Made by a program: the position numbers and the translations under genes
The notes under the pieces: model-generated
What the model saw: only the letters and a program-made list of their open reading frames with translations
Database searches by the model: none
Told to the model about the DNA's origin: nothing
Part shown: piece after piece, positions 10,168 through 21,982 of the stretch
How the letters are laid out: each line of letters starts with the position of its first letter
Position numbering within the stretch: position 1 is the stretch's first letter
Assembly: GCA_037176705.1 (NCBI GenBank)
Contig: JBAWUJ010000133.1
Location: 93,112-157,111 of the forward strand
From: Molossus alvarezi
Taxonomy: Eukaryota > Chordata > Mammalia > Chiroptera > Molossidae
Length of the DNA: 64,000 nt
Direction: 5' to 3'

Positions 10168-10637
10168 GTTGGCGGCCGCCTCCAGGCGCCCTAAGAGTCC
10201 AGCGCCGGGGCTGGCAGCCCCCCGGGCAGCCCCCCCGGCCGCCAGGCGGAGCGCGGACCGGCCCCTCTCAGCTCTCGGGGACCCAGGCGCGCGGTCCGTC
10301 CCGCCCAGCCTCGAACCAGGTCCTCACCGCGGAGCTCGGCAGGCCGCGCATGCGCAGTCCAGGGGCCCCAAGGTCTGCGCCTGGGGGGCCGGGGGTCCGC
10401 CCCACGGGGCTGCGCTGCCCCACCGGCGGGCGCGGGCGCCCGCGAGTTGCGGCGCCTTGCGCGGCGGCCTGCTGGTGTGCTGCTGGGGCGTGGGGGGATC
10501 CCCTCTGGGCCCCAGATTCCCTCGCTCGGCCCCCGGCGTGGGCTGGGGCGCGTGCGTGCGTGGGCTGCGTGGCCCTCGGCCCGAAGCGCGGCAGGTGCGC
10601 AGCTGGCTGGCTGTGGGGGGACCAAAAAGGAGCGGCG

Positions 10638-10758
10638 AAAGCCTACAGCACCCGGCATTCCCAGGCGGTCTCCCATCCAAGTCCTGACCGGGCCCGACCC
10701 TGCTTAGCTTCCCAGATCCCACGAGATCGGGCGCGTTCAGGGTGGTATGGCCGGAGAC
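10638..10758 (-). rRNA. 5S rRNA-like copy 19 (alpha)
   Basis: Alpha copy. Spacer S-CTG with cggtgtg (T at 11128), repeating unit 10 exactly 5319 bp later. Confidence 0.72.
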
Positions 10759-11228
10759 GTTGGCGGCCGCCTCCAGGCGCCCTAAGAGTCCAGCGCCTGG
10801 GCTGGCAGCCCCCCGGGCAGCCCCCCCGGCCGCCAGGCGGAGCGCGGACCGGCCCCTCTCAGCTCTCGGGGACCCAGGCGCGCGGTCCGTCCCGCCCAGC
10901 CTCGAACCAGGTCCTCACCGCGGAGCTCGGCAGGCCGCGCATGCGCAGTCCAGGGGCCCCAAGGTCTGCGCCTGGGGGGCCGGGGGTCCGCCCCACGGGG
11001 CTGCGCTGCCCCACCGGCGGGCGCGGGCGCCCGCGAGTTGCGGCGCCTTGCGCGGCGGCCTGCTGGTGTGCTGCTGGGGCGTGGGGGGATCCCCTCTGGG
11101 CCCCAGATTCCCTCGCTCGGCCCCCGGTGTGGGCTGGGGCGCGTGCGTGCGTGGGCTGCGTGGCCCTCGGCCCGAAGCGCGGCAGGTGCGCAGCTGGCTG
11201 GCTGTGGGGGGACCAAAAAGGAGCGGCG

Positions 11229-11349
11229 AAAGCCTACAGCACCCGGCATTCCCAGGCGGTCTCCCATCCAAGTCCTGACCGGGCCCGACCCTGCTTAGCT
11301 TCCCAGATCCCACGAGATCGGGCGCGTTCAGGGTGGTATGGCCGGAGAC
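11229..11349 (-). rRNA. 5S rRNA-like copy 20 (alpha)
   Basis: Alpha copy. Spacer S-GTG, repeating unit 11 at 5319 bp. Confidence 0.72.
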
Positions 11350-11819
11350 GTTGGCGGCCGCCTCCAGGCGCCCTAAGAGTCCAGCGCGTGGGCTGGCAGC
11401 CCCCCGGGCAGCCCCCCCGGCCGCCAGGCGGAGCGCGGACCGGCCCCTCTCAGCTCTCGGGGACCCAGGCGCGCGGTCCGTCCCGCCCAGCCTCGAACCA
11501 GGTCCTCACCGCGGAGCTCGGCAGGCCGCGCATGCGCAGTCCAGGGGCCCCAAGGTCTGCGCCTGGGGGGCCGGGGGTCCGCCCCACGGGGCTGCGCTGC
11601 CCCACCGGCGGGCGCGGGCGCCCGCGAGTTGCGGCGCCTTGCGCGGCGGCCTGCTGGTGTGCTGCTGGGGCGTGGGGGGATCCCCTCTGGGCCCCAGATT
11701 CCCTCGCTCGGCCCCCGGCGTGGGCTGGGGCGCGTGCGTGCGTGGGCTGCGTGGCCCTCGGCCCGAAGCGCGGCAGGTGCGCAGCTGGCTGGCTGTGGGG
11801 GGACCAAAAAGGAGCGGCG

Positions 11820-11940
11820 AAAGCCTACAGCACCCGGCATTCCCAGGCGGTCTCCCATCCAAGTCCTGACCGGGCCCGACCCTGCTTAGCTTCCCAGATC
11901 CCACGAGATCGGGCGCGTTCAGGGTGGTATGGCCGGAGAC
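11820..11940 (-). rRNA. 5S rRNA-like copy 21 (alpha)
   Basis: Alpha copy, TTTC end. Spacer S-CGG. Confidence 0.72.
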
Positions 11941-12410
11941 GTTGGCGGCCGCCTCCAGGCGCCCTAAGAGTCCAGCGCCGGGGCTGGCAGCCCCCCGGGC
12001 AGCCCCCCCGGCCGCCAGGCGGAGCGCGGACCGGCCCCTCTCAGCTCTCGGGGACCCAGGCGCGCGGTCCGTCCCGCCCAGCCTCGAACCAGGTCCTCAC
12101 CGCGGAGCTCGGCAGGCCGCGCATGCGCAGTCCAGGGGCCCCAAGGTCTGCGCCTGGGGGGCCGGGGGTCCGCCCCACGGGGCTGCGCTGCCCCACCGGC
12201 GGGCGCGGGCGCCCGCGAGTTGCGGCGCCTTGCGCGGCGGCCTGCTGGTGTGCTGCTGGGGCGTGGGGGGATCCCCTCTGGGCCCCAGATTCCCTCGCTC
12301 GGCCCCCGGCGTGGGCTGGGGCGCGTGCGTGCGTGGGCTGCGTGGCCCTCGGCCCGAAGCGCGGCAGGTGCGCAGCTGGCTGGCTGTGGGGGGACCAAAA
12401 AGGAGCGGCG

Positions 12411-12531
12411 AAAGCCTACAGCACCCGGCATTCCCAGGCGGTCTCCCATCCAAGTCCTGACCGGGCCCGACCCTGCTTAGCTTCCCAGATCCCACGAGAT
12501 CGGGCGCGTTCAGGGTGGTATGGCCGGAGAC
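12411..12531 (-). rRNA. 5S rRNA-like copy 22 (alpha)
   Basis: Alpha copy. Spacer Cs-CTG: BamHI site lost and GGCACC present but the G tract still short, so the unit is 590 bp. Confidence 0.72.
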
Positions 12532-13000
12532 GTTGGCGGCCGCCTCCAGGCGCCCTAAGAGTCCAGCGCCTGGGCTGGCAGCCCCCCGGGCAGCCCCCCC
12601 GGCCGCCAGGCGGAGCGCGGACCGGCCCCTCTCAGCTCTCGGGGACCCAGGCGCGCGGTCCGTCCCGCCCAGCCTCGAACCAGGTCCTCACCGCGGAGCT
12701 CGGCAGGCCGCGCATGCGCAGTCCAGGGGCCCCAAGGTCTGCGCCTGGGGGGCCGGGGGTCCGCCCCACGGGGCTGCGCTGCCCCACCGGCGGGCGCGGG
12801 CGCCCGCGAGTTGCGGCACCTTGCGCGGCGGCCTGCTGGTGTGCTGCTGGGGCGTGGGGGGTCCCCTCTGGGCCCCAGATTCCCTCGCTCGGCCCCCGGC
12901 GTGGGCTGGGGCGCGTGCGTGCGTGGGCTGCGTGGCCCTCGGCCCGAAGCGCGGCAGGTGCGCAGCTGGCTGGCTGTGGGGGGACCAAAAAGGAGCGGCG

Positions 13001-13121
13001 AAAGCCTACAGCACCCGGCATTCCCAGGCGGTCTCCCATCCAAGTCCTGACCGGGCCCGACCCTGCTTAGCTTCCCAGATCCCACGAGATCGGGCGCGTT
13101 CAGGGTGGTATGGCCGGAGAC
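13001..13121 (-). rRNA. 5S rRNA-like copy 23 (alpha)
   Basis: Alpha copy, TTTC end despite the Cs spacer behind it. Spacer S-CGG. Confidence 0.72.
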
Positions 13122-13591
13122 GTTGGCGGCCGCCTCCAGGCGCCCTAAGAGTCCAGCGCCGGGGCTGGCAGCCCCCCGGGCAGCCCCCCCGGCCGCCAGG
13201 CGGAGCGCGGACCGGCCCCTCTCAGCTCTCGGGGACCCAGGCGCGCGGTCCGTCCCGCCCAGCCTCGAACCAGGTCCTCACCGCGGAGCTCGGCAGGCCG
13301 CGCATGCGCAGTCCAGGGGCCCCAAGGTCTGCGCCTGGGGGGCCGGGGGTCCGCCCCACGGGGCTGCGCTGCCCCACCGGCGGGCGCGGGCGCCCGCGAG
13401 TTGCGGCGCCTTGCGCGGCGGCCTGCTGGTGTGCTGCTGGGGCGTGGGGGGATCCCCTCTGGGCCCCAGATTCCCTCGCTCGGCCCCCGGCGTGGGCTGG
13501 GGCGCGTGCGTGCGTGGGCTGCGTGGCCCTCGGCCCGAAGCGCGGCAGGTGCGCAGCTGGCTGGCTGTGGGGGGACCAAAAAGGAGCGGCG

Positions 13592-13712
13592 AAAGCCTAC
13601 AGCACCCGGCATTCCCAGGCGGTCTCCCATCCAAGTCCTGACCGGGCCCGACCCTGCTTAGCTTCCCAGATCCCACGAGATCGGGCGCGTTCAGGGTGGT
13701 ATGGCCGGAGAC
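13592..13712 (-). rRNA. 5S rRNA-like copy 24 (alpha)
   Basis: Alpha copy, TTTC end. Spacer S-CGG. Confidence 0.72.
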
Positions 13713-14182
13713 GTTGGCGGCCGCCTCCAGGCGCCCTAAGAGTCCAGCGCCGGGGCTGGCAGCCCCCCGGGCAGCCCCCCCGGCCGCCAGGCGGAGCGCG
13801 GACCGGCCCCTCTCAGCTCTCGGGGACCCAGGCGCGCGGTCCGTCCCGCCCAGCCTCGAACCAGGTCCTCACCGCGGAGCTCGGCAGGCCGCGCATGCGC
13901 AGTCCAGGGGCCCCAAGGTCTGCGCCTGGGGGGCCGGGGGTCCGCCCCACGGGGCTGCGCTGCCCCACCGGCGGGCGCGGGCGCCCGCGAGTTGCGGCGC
14001 CTTGCGCGGCGGCCTGCTGGTGTGCTGCTGGGGCGTGGGGGGATCCCCTCTGGGCCCCAGATTCCCTCGCTCGGCCCCCGGCGTGGGCTGGGGCGCGTGC
14101 GTGCGTGGGCTGCGTGGCCCTCGGCCCGAAGCGCGGCAGGTGCGCAGCTGGCTGGCTGTGGGGGGACCAAAAAGGAGCGGCG

Positions 14183-14303
14183 AAAGCCTACAGCACCCGG
14201 CATTCCCAGGCGGTCTCCCATCCAAGTCCTGACCGGGCCCGACCCTGCTTAGCTTCCCAGATCCCACGAGATCGGGCGCGTTCAGGGTGGTATGGCCGGA
14301 GAC
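14183..14303 (-). rRNA. 5S rRNA-like copy 25 (alpha)
   Basis: Alpha copy, TTTC end. Spacer S-CGG. Confidence 0.72.
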
Positions 14304-14773
14304 GTTGGCGGCCGCCTCCAGGCGCCCTAAGAGTCCAGCGCCGGGGCTGGCAGCCCCCCGGGCAGCCCCCCCGGCCGCCAGGCGGAGCGCGGACCGGCCC
14401 CTCTCAGCTCTCGGGGACCCAGGCGCGCGGTCCGTCCCGCCCAGCCTCGAACCAGGTCCTCACCGCGGAGCTCGGCAGGCCGCGCATGCGCAGTCCAGGG
14501 GCCCCAAGGTCTGCGCCTGGGGGGCCGGGGGTCCGCCCCACGGGGCTGCGCTGCCCCACCGGCGGGCGCGGGCGCCCGCGAGTTGCGGCGCCTTGCGCGG
14601 CGGCCTGCTGGTGTGCTGCTGGGGCGTGGGGGGATCCCCTCTGGGCCCCAGATTCCCTCGCTCGGCCCCCGGCGTGGGCTGGGGCGCGTGCGTGCGTGGG
14701 CTGCGTGGCCCTCGGCCCGAAGCGCGGCAGGTGCGCAGCTGGCTGGCTGTGGGGGGACCAAAAAGGAGCGGCG

Positions 14774-14894
14774 AAAGCCTACAGCACCCGGCATTCCCAG
14801 GCGGTCTCCCATCCAAGTCCTGACCGGGCCCGACCCTGCTTAGCTTCCCAGATCCCACGAGATCGGGCGCGTTCAGGGTGGTATGGCCGGAGAC
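14774..14894 (-). rRNA. 5S rRNA-like copy 26 (alpha)
   Basis: Alpha copy, TTTC end. Spacer S-CGG. Confidence 0.72.
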
Positions 14895-15364
14895 GTTGGC
14901 GGCCGCCTCCAGGCGCCCTAAGAGTCCAGCGCCGGGGCTGGCAGCCCCCCGGGCAGCCCCCCCGGCCGCCAGGCGGAGCGCGGACCGGCCCCTCTCAGCT
15001 CTCGGGGACCCAGGCGCGCGGTCCGTCCCGCCCAGCCTCGAACCAGGTCCTCACCGCGGAGCTCGGCAGGCCGCGCATGCGCAGTCCAGGGGCCCCAAGG
15101 TCTGCGCCTGGGGGGCCGGGGGTCCGCCCCACGGGGCTGCGCTGCCCCACCGGCGGGCGCGGGCGCCCGCGAGTTGCGGCGCCTTGCGCGGCGGCCTGCT
15201 GGTGTGCTGCTGGGGCGTGGGGGGATCCCCTCTGGGCCCCAGATTCCCTCGCTCGGCCCCCGGCGTGGGCTGGGGCGCGTGCGTGCGTGGGCTGCGTGGC
15301 CCTCGGCCCGAAGCGCGGCAGGTGCGCAGCTGGCTGGCTGTGGGGGGACCAAAAAGGAGCGGCG

Positions 15365-15485
15365 AAAGCCTACAGCACCCGGCATTCCCAGGCGGTCTCC
15401 CATCCAAGTCCTGACCGGGCCCGACCCTGCTTAGCTTCCCAGATCCCACGAGATCGGGCGCGTTCAGGGTGGTATGGCCGGAGAC
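15365..15485 (-). rRNA. 5S rRNA-like copy 27 (alpha)
   Basis: Alpha copy. Spacer Cs-CGG, 590 bp unit. Confidence 0.72.
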
Positions 15486-15954
15486 GTTGGCGGCCGCCTC
15501 CAGGCGCCCTAAGAGTCCAGCGCCGGGGCTGGCAGCCCCCCGGGCAGCCCCCCCGGCCGCCAGGCGGAGCGCGGACCGGCCCCTCTCAGCTCTCGGGGAC
15601 CCAGGCGCGCGGTCCGTCCCGCCCAGCCTCGAACCAGGTCCTCACCGCGGAGCTCGGCAGGCCGCGCATGCGCAGTCCAGGGGCCCCAAGGTCTGCGCCT
15701 GGGGGGCCGGGGGTCCGCCCCACGGGGCTGCGCTGCCCCACCGGCGGGCGCGGGCGCCCGCGAGTTGCGGCACCTTGCGCGGCGGCCTGCTGGTGTGCTG
15801 CTGGGGCGTGGGGGGTCCCCTCTGGGCCCCAGATTCCCTCGCTCGGCCCCCGGCGTGGGCTGGGGCGCGTGCGTGCGTGGGCTGCGTGGCCCTCGGCCCG
15901 AAGCGCGGCAGGTGCGCAGCTGGCTGGCTGTGGGGGGACCAAAAAGGAGCGGCG

Positions 15955-16075
15955 AAAGCCTACAGCACCCGGCATTCCCAGGCGGTCTCCCATCCAAGTC
16001 CTGACCGGGCCCGACCCTGCTTAGCTTCCCAGATCCCACGAGATCGGGCGCGTTCAGGGTGGTATGGCCGGAGAC
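15955..16075 (-). rRNA. 5S rRNA-like copy 28 (alpha)
   Basis: Alpha copy, TTTC end. Spacer S-CGG. Confidence 0.72.
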
Positions 16076-16545
16076 GTTGGCGGCCGCCTCCAGGCGCCCT
16101 AAGAGTCCAGCGCCGGGGCTGGCAGCCCCCCGGGCAGCCCCCCCGGCCGCCAGGCGGAGCGCGGACCGGCCCCTCTCAGCTCTCGGGGACCCAGGCGCGC
16201 GGTCCGTCCCGCCCAGCCTCGAACCAGGTCCTCACCGCGGAGCTCGGCAGGCCGCGCATGCGCAGTCCAGGGGCCCCAAGGTCTGCGCCTGGGGGGCCGG
16301 GGGTCCGCCCCACGGGGCTGCGCTGCCCCACCGGCGGGCGCGGGCGCCCGCGAGTTGCGGCGCCTTGCGCGGCGGCCTGCTGGTGTGCTGCTGGGGCGTG
16401 GGGGGATCCCCTCTGGGCCCCAGATTCCCTCGCTCGGCCCCCGGCGTGGGCTGGGGCGCGTGCGTGCGTGGGCTGCGTGGCCCTCGGCCCGAAGCGCGGC
16501 AGGTGCGCAGCTGGCTGGCTGTGGGGGGACCAAAAAGGAGCGGCG

Positions 16546-16666
16546 AAAGCCTACAGCACCCGGCATTCCCAGGCGGTCTCCCATCCAAGTCCTGACCGGG
16601 CCCGACCCTGCTTAGCTTCCCAGATCCCACGAGATCGGGCGCGTTCAGGGTGGTATGGCCGGAGAC
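16546..16666 (-). rRNA. 5S rRNA-like copy 29 (alpha)
   Basis: Alpha copy, TTTC end. Spacer S-CGG. Confidence 0.72.
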
Positions 16667-17136
16667 GTTGGCGGCCGCCTCCAGGCGCCCTAAGAGTCCA
16701 GCGCCGGGGCTGGCAGCCCCCCGGGCAGCCCCCCCGGCCGCCAGGCGGAGCGCGGACCGGCCCCTCTCAGCTCTCGGGGACCCAGGCGCGCGGTCCGTCC
16801 CGCCCAGCCTCGAACCAGGTCCTCACCGCGGAGCTCGGCAGGCCGCGCATGCGCAGTCCAGGGGCCCCAAGGTCTGCGCCTGGGGGGCCGGGGGTCCGCC
16901 CCACGGGGCTGCGCTGCCCCACCGGCGGGCGCGGGCGCCCGCGAGTTGCGGCGCCTTGCGCGGCGGCCTGCTGGTGTGCTGCTGGGGCGTGGGGGGATCC
17001 CCTCTGGGCCCCAGATTCCCTCGCTCGGCCCCCGGCGTGGGCTGGGGCGCGTGCGTGCGTGGGCTGCGTGGCCCTCGGCCCGAAGCGCGGCAGGTGCGCA
17101 GCTGGCTGGCTGTGGGGGGACCAAAAAGGAGCGGCG

Positions 17137-17257
17137 AAAGCCTACAGCACCCGGCATTCCCAGGCGGTCTCCCATCCAAGTCCTGACCGGGCCCGACCCT
17201 GCTTAGCTTCCCAGATCCCACGAGATCGGGCGCGTTCAGGGTGGTATGGCCGGAGAC
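17137..17257 (-). rRNA. 5S rRNA-like copy 30 (alpha)
   Basis: Alpha copy. Spacer Cs-CTG, the same form as unit 22, eight units (4726 bp) earlier. Confidence 0.72.
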
Positions 17258-17726
17258 GTTGGCGGCCGCCTCCAGGCGCCCTAAGAGTCCAGCGCCTGGG
17301 CTGGCAGCCCCCCGGGCAGCCCCCCCGGCCGCCAGGCGGAGCGCGGACCGGCCCCTCTCAGCTCTCGGGGACCCAGGCGCGCGGTCCGTCCCGCCCAGCC
17401 TCGAACCAGGTCCTCACCGCGGAGCTCGGCAGGCCGCGCATGCGCAGTCCAGGGGCCCCAAGGTCTGCGCCTGGGGGGCCGGGGGTCCGCCCCACGGGGC
17501 TGCGCTGCCCCACCGGCGGGCGCGGGCGCCCGCGAGTTGCGGCACCTTGCGCGGCGGCCTGCTGGTGTGCTGCTGGGGCGTGGGGGGTCCCCTCTGGGCC
17601 CCAGATTCCCTCGCTCGGCCCCCGGCGTGGGCTGGGGCGCGTGCGTGCGTGGGCTGCGTGGCCCTCGGCCCGAAGCGCGGCAGGTGCGCAGCTGGCTGGC
17701 TGTGGGGGGACCAAAAAGGAGCGGCG

Positions 17727-17847
17727 AAAGCCTACAGCACCCGGCATTCCCAGGCGGTCTCCCATCCAAGTCCTGACCGGGCCCGACCCTGCTTAGCTTC
17801 CCAGATCCCACGAGATCGGGCGCGTTCAGGGTGGTATGGCCGGAGAC
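17727..17847 (-). rRNA. 5S rRNA-like copy 31 (alpha)
   Basis: Alpha copy, TTTC end. Spacer S-CGG. Confidence 0.72.
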
Positions 17848-18317
17848 GTTGGCGGCCGCCTCCAGGCGCCCTAAGAGTCCAGCGCCGGGGCTGGCAGCCC
17901 CCCGGGCAGCCCCCCCGGCCGCCAGGCGGAGCGCGGACCGGCCCCTCTCAGCTCTCGGGGACCCAGGCGCGCGGTCCGTCCCGCCCAGCCTCGAACCAGG
18001 TCCTCACCGCGGAGCTCGGCAGGCCGCGCATGCGCAGTCCAGGGGCCCCAAGGTCTGCGCCTGGGGGGCCGGGGGTCCGCCCCACGGGGCTGCGCTGCCC
18101 CACCGGCGGGCGCGGGCGCCCGCGAGTTGCGGCGCCTTGCGCGGCGGCCTGCTGGTGTGCTGCTGGGGCGTGGGGGGATCCCCTCTGGGCCCCAGATTCC
18201 CTCGCTCGGCCCCCGGCGTGGGCTGGGGCGCGTGCGTGCGTGGGCTGCGTGGCCCTCGGCCCGAAGCGCGGCAGGTGCGCAGCTGGCTGGCTGTGGGGGG
18301 ACCAAAAAGGAGCGGCG

Positions 18318-18438
18318 AAAGCCTACAGCACCCGGCATTCCCAGGCGGTCTCCCATCCAAGTCCTGACCGGGCCCGACCCTGCTTAGCTTCCCAGATCCC
18401 ACGAGATCGGGCGCGTTCAGGGTGGTATGGCCGGAGAC
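18318..18438 (-). rRNA. 5S rRNA-like copy 32 (alpha)
   Basis: Alpha copy, TTTC end. Spacer S-CGG. Confidence 0.72.
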
Positions 18439-18908
18439 GTTGGCGGCCGCCTCCAGGCGCCCTAAGAGTCCAGCGCCGGGGCTGGCAGCCCCCCGGGCAG
18501 CCCCCCCGGCCGCCAGGCGGAGCGCGGACCGGCCCCTCTCAGCTCTCGGGGACCCAGGCGCGCGGTCCGTCCCGCCCAGCCTCGAACCAGGTCCTCACCG
18601 CGGAGCTCGGCAGGCCGCGCATGCGCAGTCCAGGGGCCCCAAGGTCTGCGCCTGGGGGGCCGGGGGTCCGCCCCACGGGGCTGCGCTGCCCCACCGGCGG
18701 GCGCGGGCGCCCGCGAGTTGCGGCGCCTTGCGCGGCGGCCTGCTGGTGTGCTGCTGGGGCGTGGGGGGATCCCCTCTGGGCCCCAGATTCCCTCGCTCGG
18801 CCCCCGGCGTGGGCTGGGGCGCGTGCGTGCGTGGGCTGCGTGGCCCTCGGCCCGAAGCGCGGCAGGTGCGCAGCTGGCTGGCTGTGGGGGGACCAAAAAG
18901 GAGCGGCG

Positions 18909-19029
18909 AAAGCCTACAGCACCCGGCATTCCCAGGCGGTCTCCCATCCAAGTCCTGACCGGGCCCGACCCTGCTTAGCTTCCCAGATCCCACGAGATCG
19001 GGCGCGTTCAGGGTGGTATGGCCGGAGAC
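18909..19029 (-). rRNA. 5S rRNA-like copy 33 (alpha)
   Basis: Alpha copy, TTTC end. Spacer S-CGG. Confidence 0.72.
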
Positions 19030-19499
19030 GTTGGCGGCCGCCTCCAGGCGCCCTAAGAGTCCAGCGCCGGGGCTGGCAGCCCCCCGGGCAGCCCCCCCGG
19101 CCGCCAGGCGGAGCGCGGACCGGCCCCTCTCAGCTCTCGGGGACCCAGGCGCGCGGTCCGTCCCGCCCAGCCTCGAACCAGGTCCTCACCGCGGAGCTCG
19201 GCAGGCCGCGCATGCGCAGTCCAGGGGCCCCAAGGTCTGCGCCTGGGGGGCCGGGGGTCCGCCCCACGGGGCTGCGCTGCCCCACCGGCGGGCGCGGGCG
19301 CCCGCGAGTTGCGGCGCCTTGCGCGGCGGCCTGCTGGTGTGCTGCTGGGGCGTGGGGGGATCCCCTCTGGGCCCCAGATTCCCTCGCTCGGCCCCCGGCG
19401 TGGGCTGGGGCGCGTGCGTGCGTGGGCTGCGTGGCCCTCGGCCCGAAGCGCGGCAGGTGCGCAGCTGGCTGGCTGTGGGGGGACCAAAAAGGAGCGGCG

Positions 19500-19620
19500 A
19501 AAGCCTACAGCACCCGGCATTCCCAGGCGGTCTCCCATCCAAGTCCTGACCGGGCCCGACCCTGCTTAGCTTCCCAGATCCCACGAGATCGGGCGCGTTC
19601 AGGGTGGTATGGCCGGAGAC
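19500..19620 (-). rRNA. 5S rRNA-like copy 34 (alpha)
   Basis: Alpha copy. Spacer Cs-CGG, 590 bp unit, like unit 27. Confidence 0.72.
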
Positions 19621-20089
19621 GTTGGCGGCCGCCTCCAGGCGCCCTAAGAGTCCAGCGCCGGGGCTGGCAGCCCCCCGGGCAGCCCCCCCGGCCGCCAGGC
19701 GGAGCGCGGACCGGCCCCTCTCAGCTCTCGGGGACCCAGGCGCGCGGTCCGTCCCGCCCAGCCTCGAACCAGGTCCTCACCGCGGAGCTCGGCAGGCCGC
19801 GCATGCGCAGTCCAGGGGCCCCAAGGTCTGCGCCTGGGGGGCCGGGGGTCCGCCCCACGGGGCTGCGCTGCCCCACCGGCGGGCGCGGGCGCCCGCGAGT
19901 TGCGGCACCTTGCGCGGCGGCCTGCTGGTGTGCTGCTGGGGCGTGGGGGGTCCCCTCTGGGCCCCAGATTCCCTCGCTCGGCCCCCGGCGTGGGCTGGGG
20001 CGCGTGCGTGCGTGGGCTGCGTGGCCCTCGGCCCGAAGCGCGGCAGGTGCGCAGCTGGCTGGCTGTGGGGGGACCAAAAAGGAGCGGCG

Positions 20090-20210
20090 AAAGCCTACAG
20101 CACCCGGCATTCCCAGGCGGTCTCCCATCCAAGTCCTGACCGGGCCCGACCCTGCTTAGCTTCCCAGATCCCACGAGATCGGGCGCGTTCAGGGTGGTAT
20201 GGCCGGAGAC
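20090..20210 (-). rRNA. 5S rRNA-like copy 35 (alpha)
   Basis: Alpha copy, TTTC end. Spacer S-CGG. Confidence 0.72.
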
Positions 20211-20680
20211 GTTGGCGGCCGCCTCCAGGCGCCCTAAGAGTCCAGCGCCGGGGCTGGCAGCCCCCCGGGCAGCCCCCCCGGCCGCCAGGCGGAGCGCGGA
20301 CCGGCCCCTCTCAGCTCTCGGGGACCCAGGCGCGCGGTCCGTCCCGCCCAGCCTCGAACCAGGTCCTCACCGCGGAGCTCGGCAGGCCGCGCATGCGCAG
20401 TCCAGGGGCCCCAAGGTCTGCGCCTGGGGGGCCGGGGGTCCGCCCCACGGGGCTGCGCTGCCCCACCGGCGGGCGCGGGCGCCCGCGAGTTGCGGCGCCT
20501 TGCGCGGCGGCCTGCTGGTGTGCTGCTGGGGCGTGGGGGGATCCCCTCTGGGCCCCAGATTCCCTCGCTCGGCCCCCGGCGTGGGCTGGGGCGCGTGCGT
20601 GCGTGGGCTGCGTGGCCCTCGGCCCGAAGCGCGGCAGGTGCGCAGCTGGCTGGCTGTGGGGGGACCAAAAAGGAGCGGCG

Positions 20681-20801
20681 AAAGCCTACAGCACCCGGCA
20701 TTCCCAGGCGGTCTCCCATCCAAGTCCTGACCGGGCCCGACCCTGCTTAGCTTCCCAGATCCCACGAGATCGGGCGCGTTCAGGGTGGTATGGCCGGAGA
20801 C
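20681..20801 (-). rRNA. 5S rRNA-like copy 36 (alpha)
   Basis: Alpha copy. Spacer S-CGG with a private G-to-A at 20863 and loss of one C from the C7 run, 590 bp unit. Confidence 0.72.
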
Positions 20802-21270
20802 GTTGGCGGCCGCCTCCAGGCGCCCTAAGAGTCCAGCGCCGGGGCTGGCAGCCCCCCGGGCAACCCCCCGGCCGCCAGGCGGAGCGCGGACCGGCCCCTC
20901 TCAGCTCTCGGGGACCCAGGCGCGCGGTCCGTCCCGCCCAGCCTCGAACCAGGTCCTCACCGCGGAGCTCGGCAGGCCGCGCATGCGCAGTCCAGGGGCC
21001 CCAAGGTCTGCGCCTGGGGGGCCGGGGGTCCGCCCCACGGGGCTGCGCTGCCCCACCGGCGGGCGCGGGCGCCCGCGAGTTGCGGCGCCTTGCGCGGCGG
21101 CCTGCTGGTGTGCTGCTGGGGCGTGGGGGGATCCCCTCTGGGCCCCAGATTCCCTCGCTCGGCCCCCGGCGTGGGCTGGGGCGCGTGCGTGCGTGGGCTG
21201 CGTGGCCCTCGGCCCGAAGCGCGGCAGGTGCGCAGCTGGCTGGCTGTGGGGGGACCAAAAAGGAGCGGCG

Positions 21271-21391
21271 AAAGCCTACAGCACCCGGCATTCCCAGGCG
21301 GTCTCCCATCCAAGTCCTGACCGGGCCCGACCCTGCTTAGCTTCCCAGATCCCACGAGATCGGGCGCGTTCAGGGTGGTATGGCCGGAGAC
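21271..21391 (-). rRNA. 5S rRNA-like copy 37 (alpha)
   Basis: Alpha copy, TTTC end. Spacer S-CGG. Confidence 0.72.
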
Positions 21392-21861
21392 GTTGGCGGC
21401 CGCCTCCAGGCGCCCTAAGAGTCCAGCGCCGGGGCTGGCAGCCCCCCGGGCAGCCCCCCCGGCCGCCAGGCGGAGCGCGGACCGGCCCCTCTCAGCTCTC
21501 GGGGACCCAGGCGCGCGGTCCGTCCCGCCCAGCCTCGAACCAGGTCCTCACCGCGGAGCTCGGCAGGCCGCGCATGCGCAGTCCAGGGGCCCCAAGGTCT
21601 GCGCCTGGGGGGCCGGGGGTCCGCCCCACGGGGCTGCGCTGCCCCACCGGCGGGCGCGGGCGCCCGCGAGTTGCGGCGCCTTGCGCGGCGGCCTGCTGGT
21701 GTGCTGCTGGGGCGTGGGGGGATCCCCTCTGGGCCCCAGATTCCCTCGCTCGGCCCCCGGCGTGGGCTGGGGCGCGTGCGTGCGTGGGCTGCGTGGCCCT
21801 CGGCCCGAAGCGCGGCAGGTGCGCAGCTGGCTGGCTGTGGGGGGACCAAAAAGGAGCGGCG

Positions 21862-21982
21862 AAAGCCTACAGCACCCGGCATTCCCAGGCGGTCTCCCAT
21901 CCAAGTCCTGACCGGGCCCGACCCTGCTTAGCTTCCCAGATCCCACGAGATCGGGCGCGTTCAGGGTGGTATGGCCGGAGAC
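21862..21982 (-). rRNA. 5S rRNA-like copy 38 (alpha)
   Basis: Alpha copy, TTTC end. Spacer S-CGG. Confidence 0.72.

Noticed and set aside
3957..13070. Open frame of 3037 codons made of a 197-residue repeat
   Set aside because: It spans 15 copies of a 5S-like unit. 591 is divisible by three, so a frame free of stops in one unit stays open until a unit of another length. Open frames also exist on the other strand in the same place, and composition is Ala/Gly/Pro/Arg-rich as expected from GC-rich DNA.
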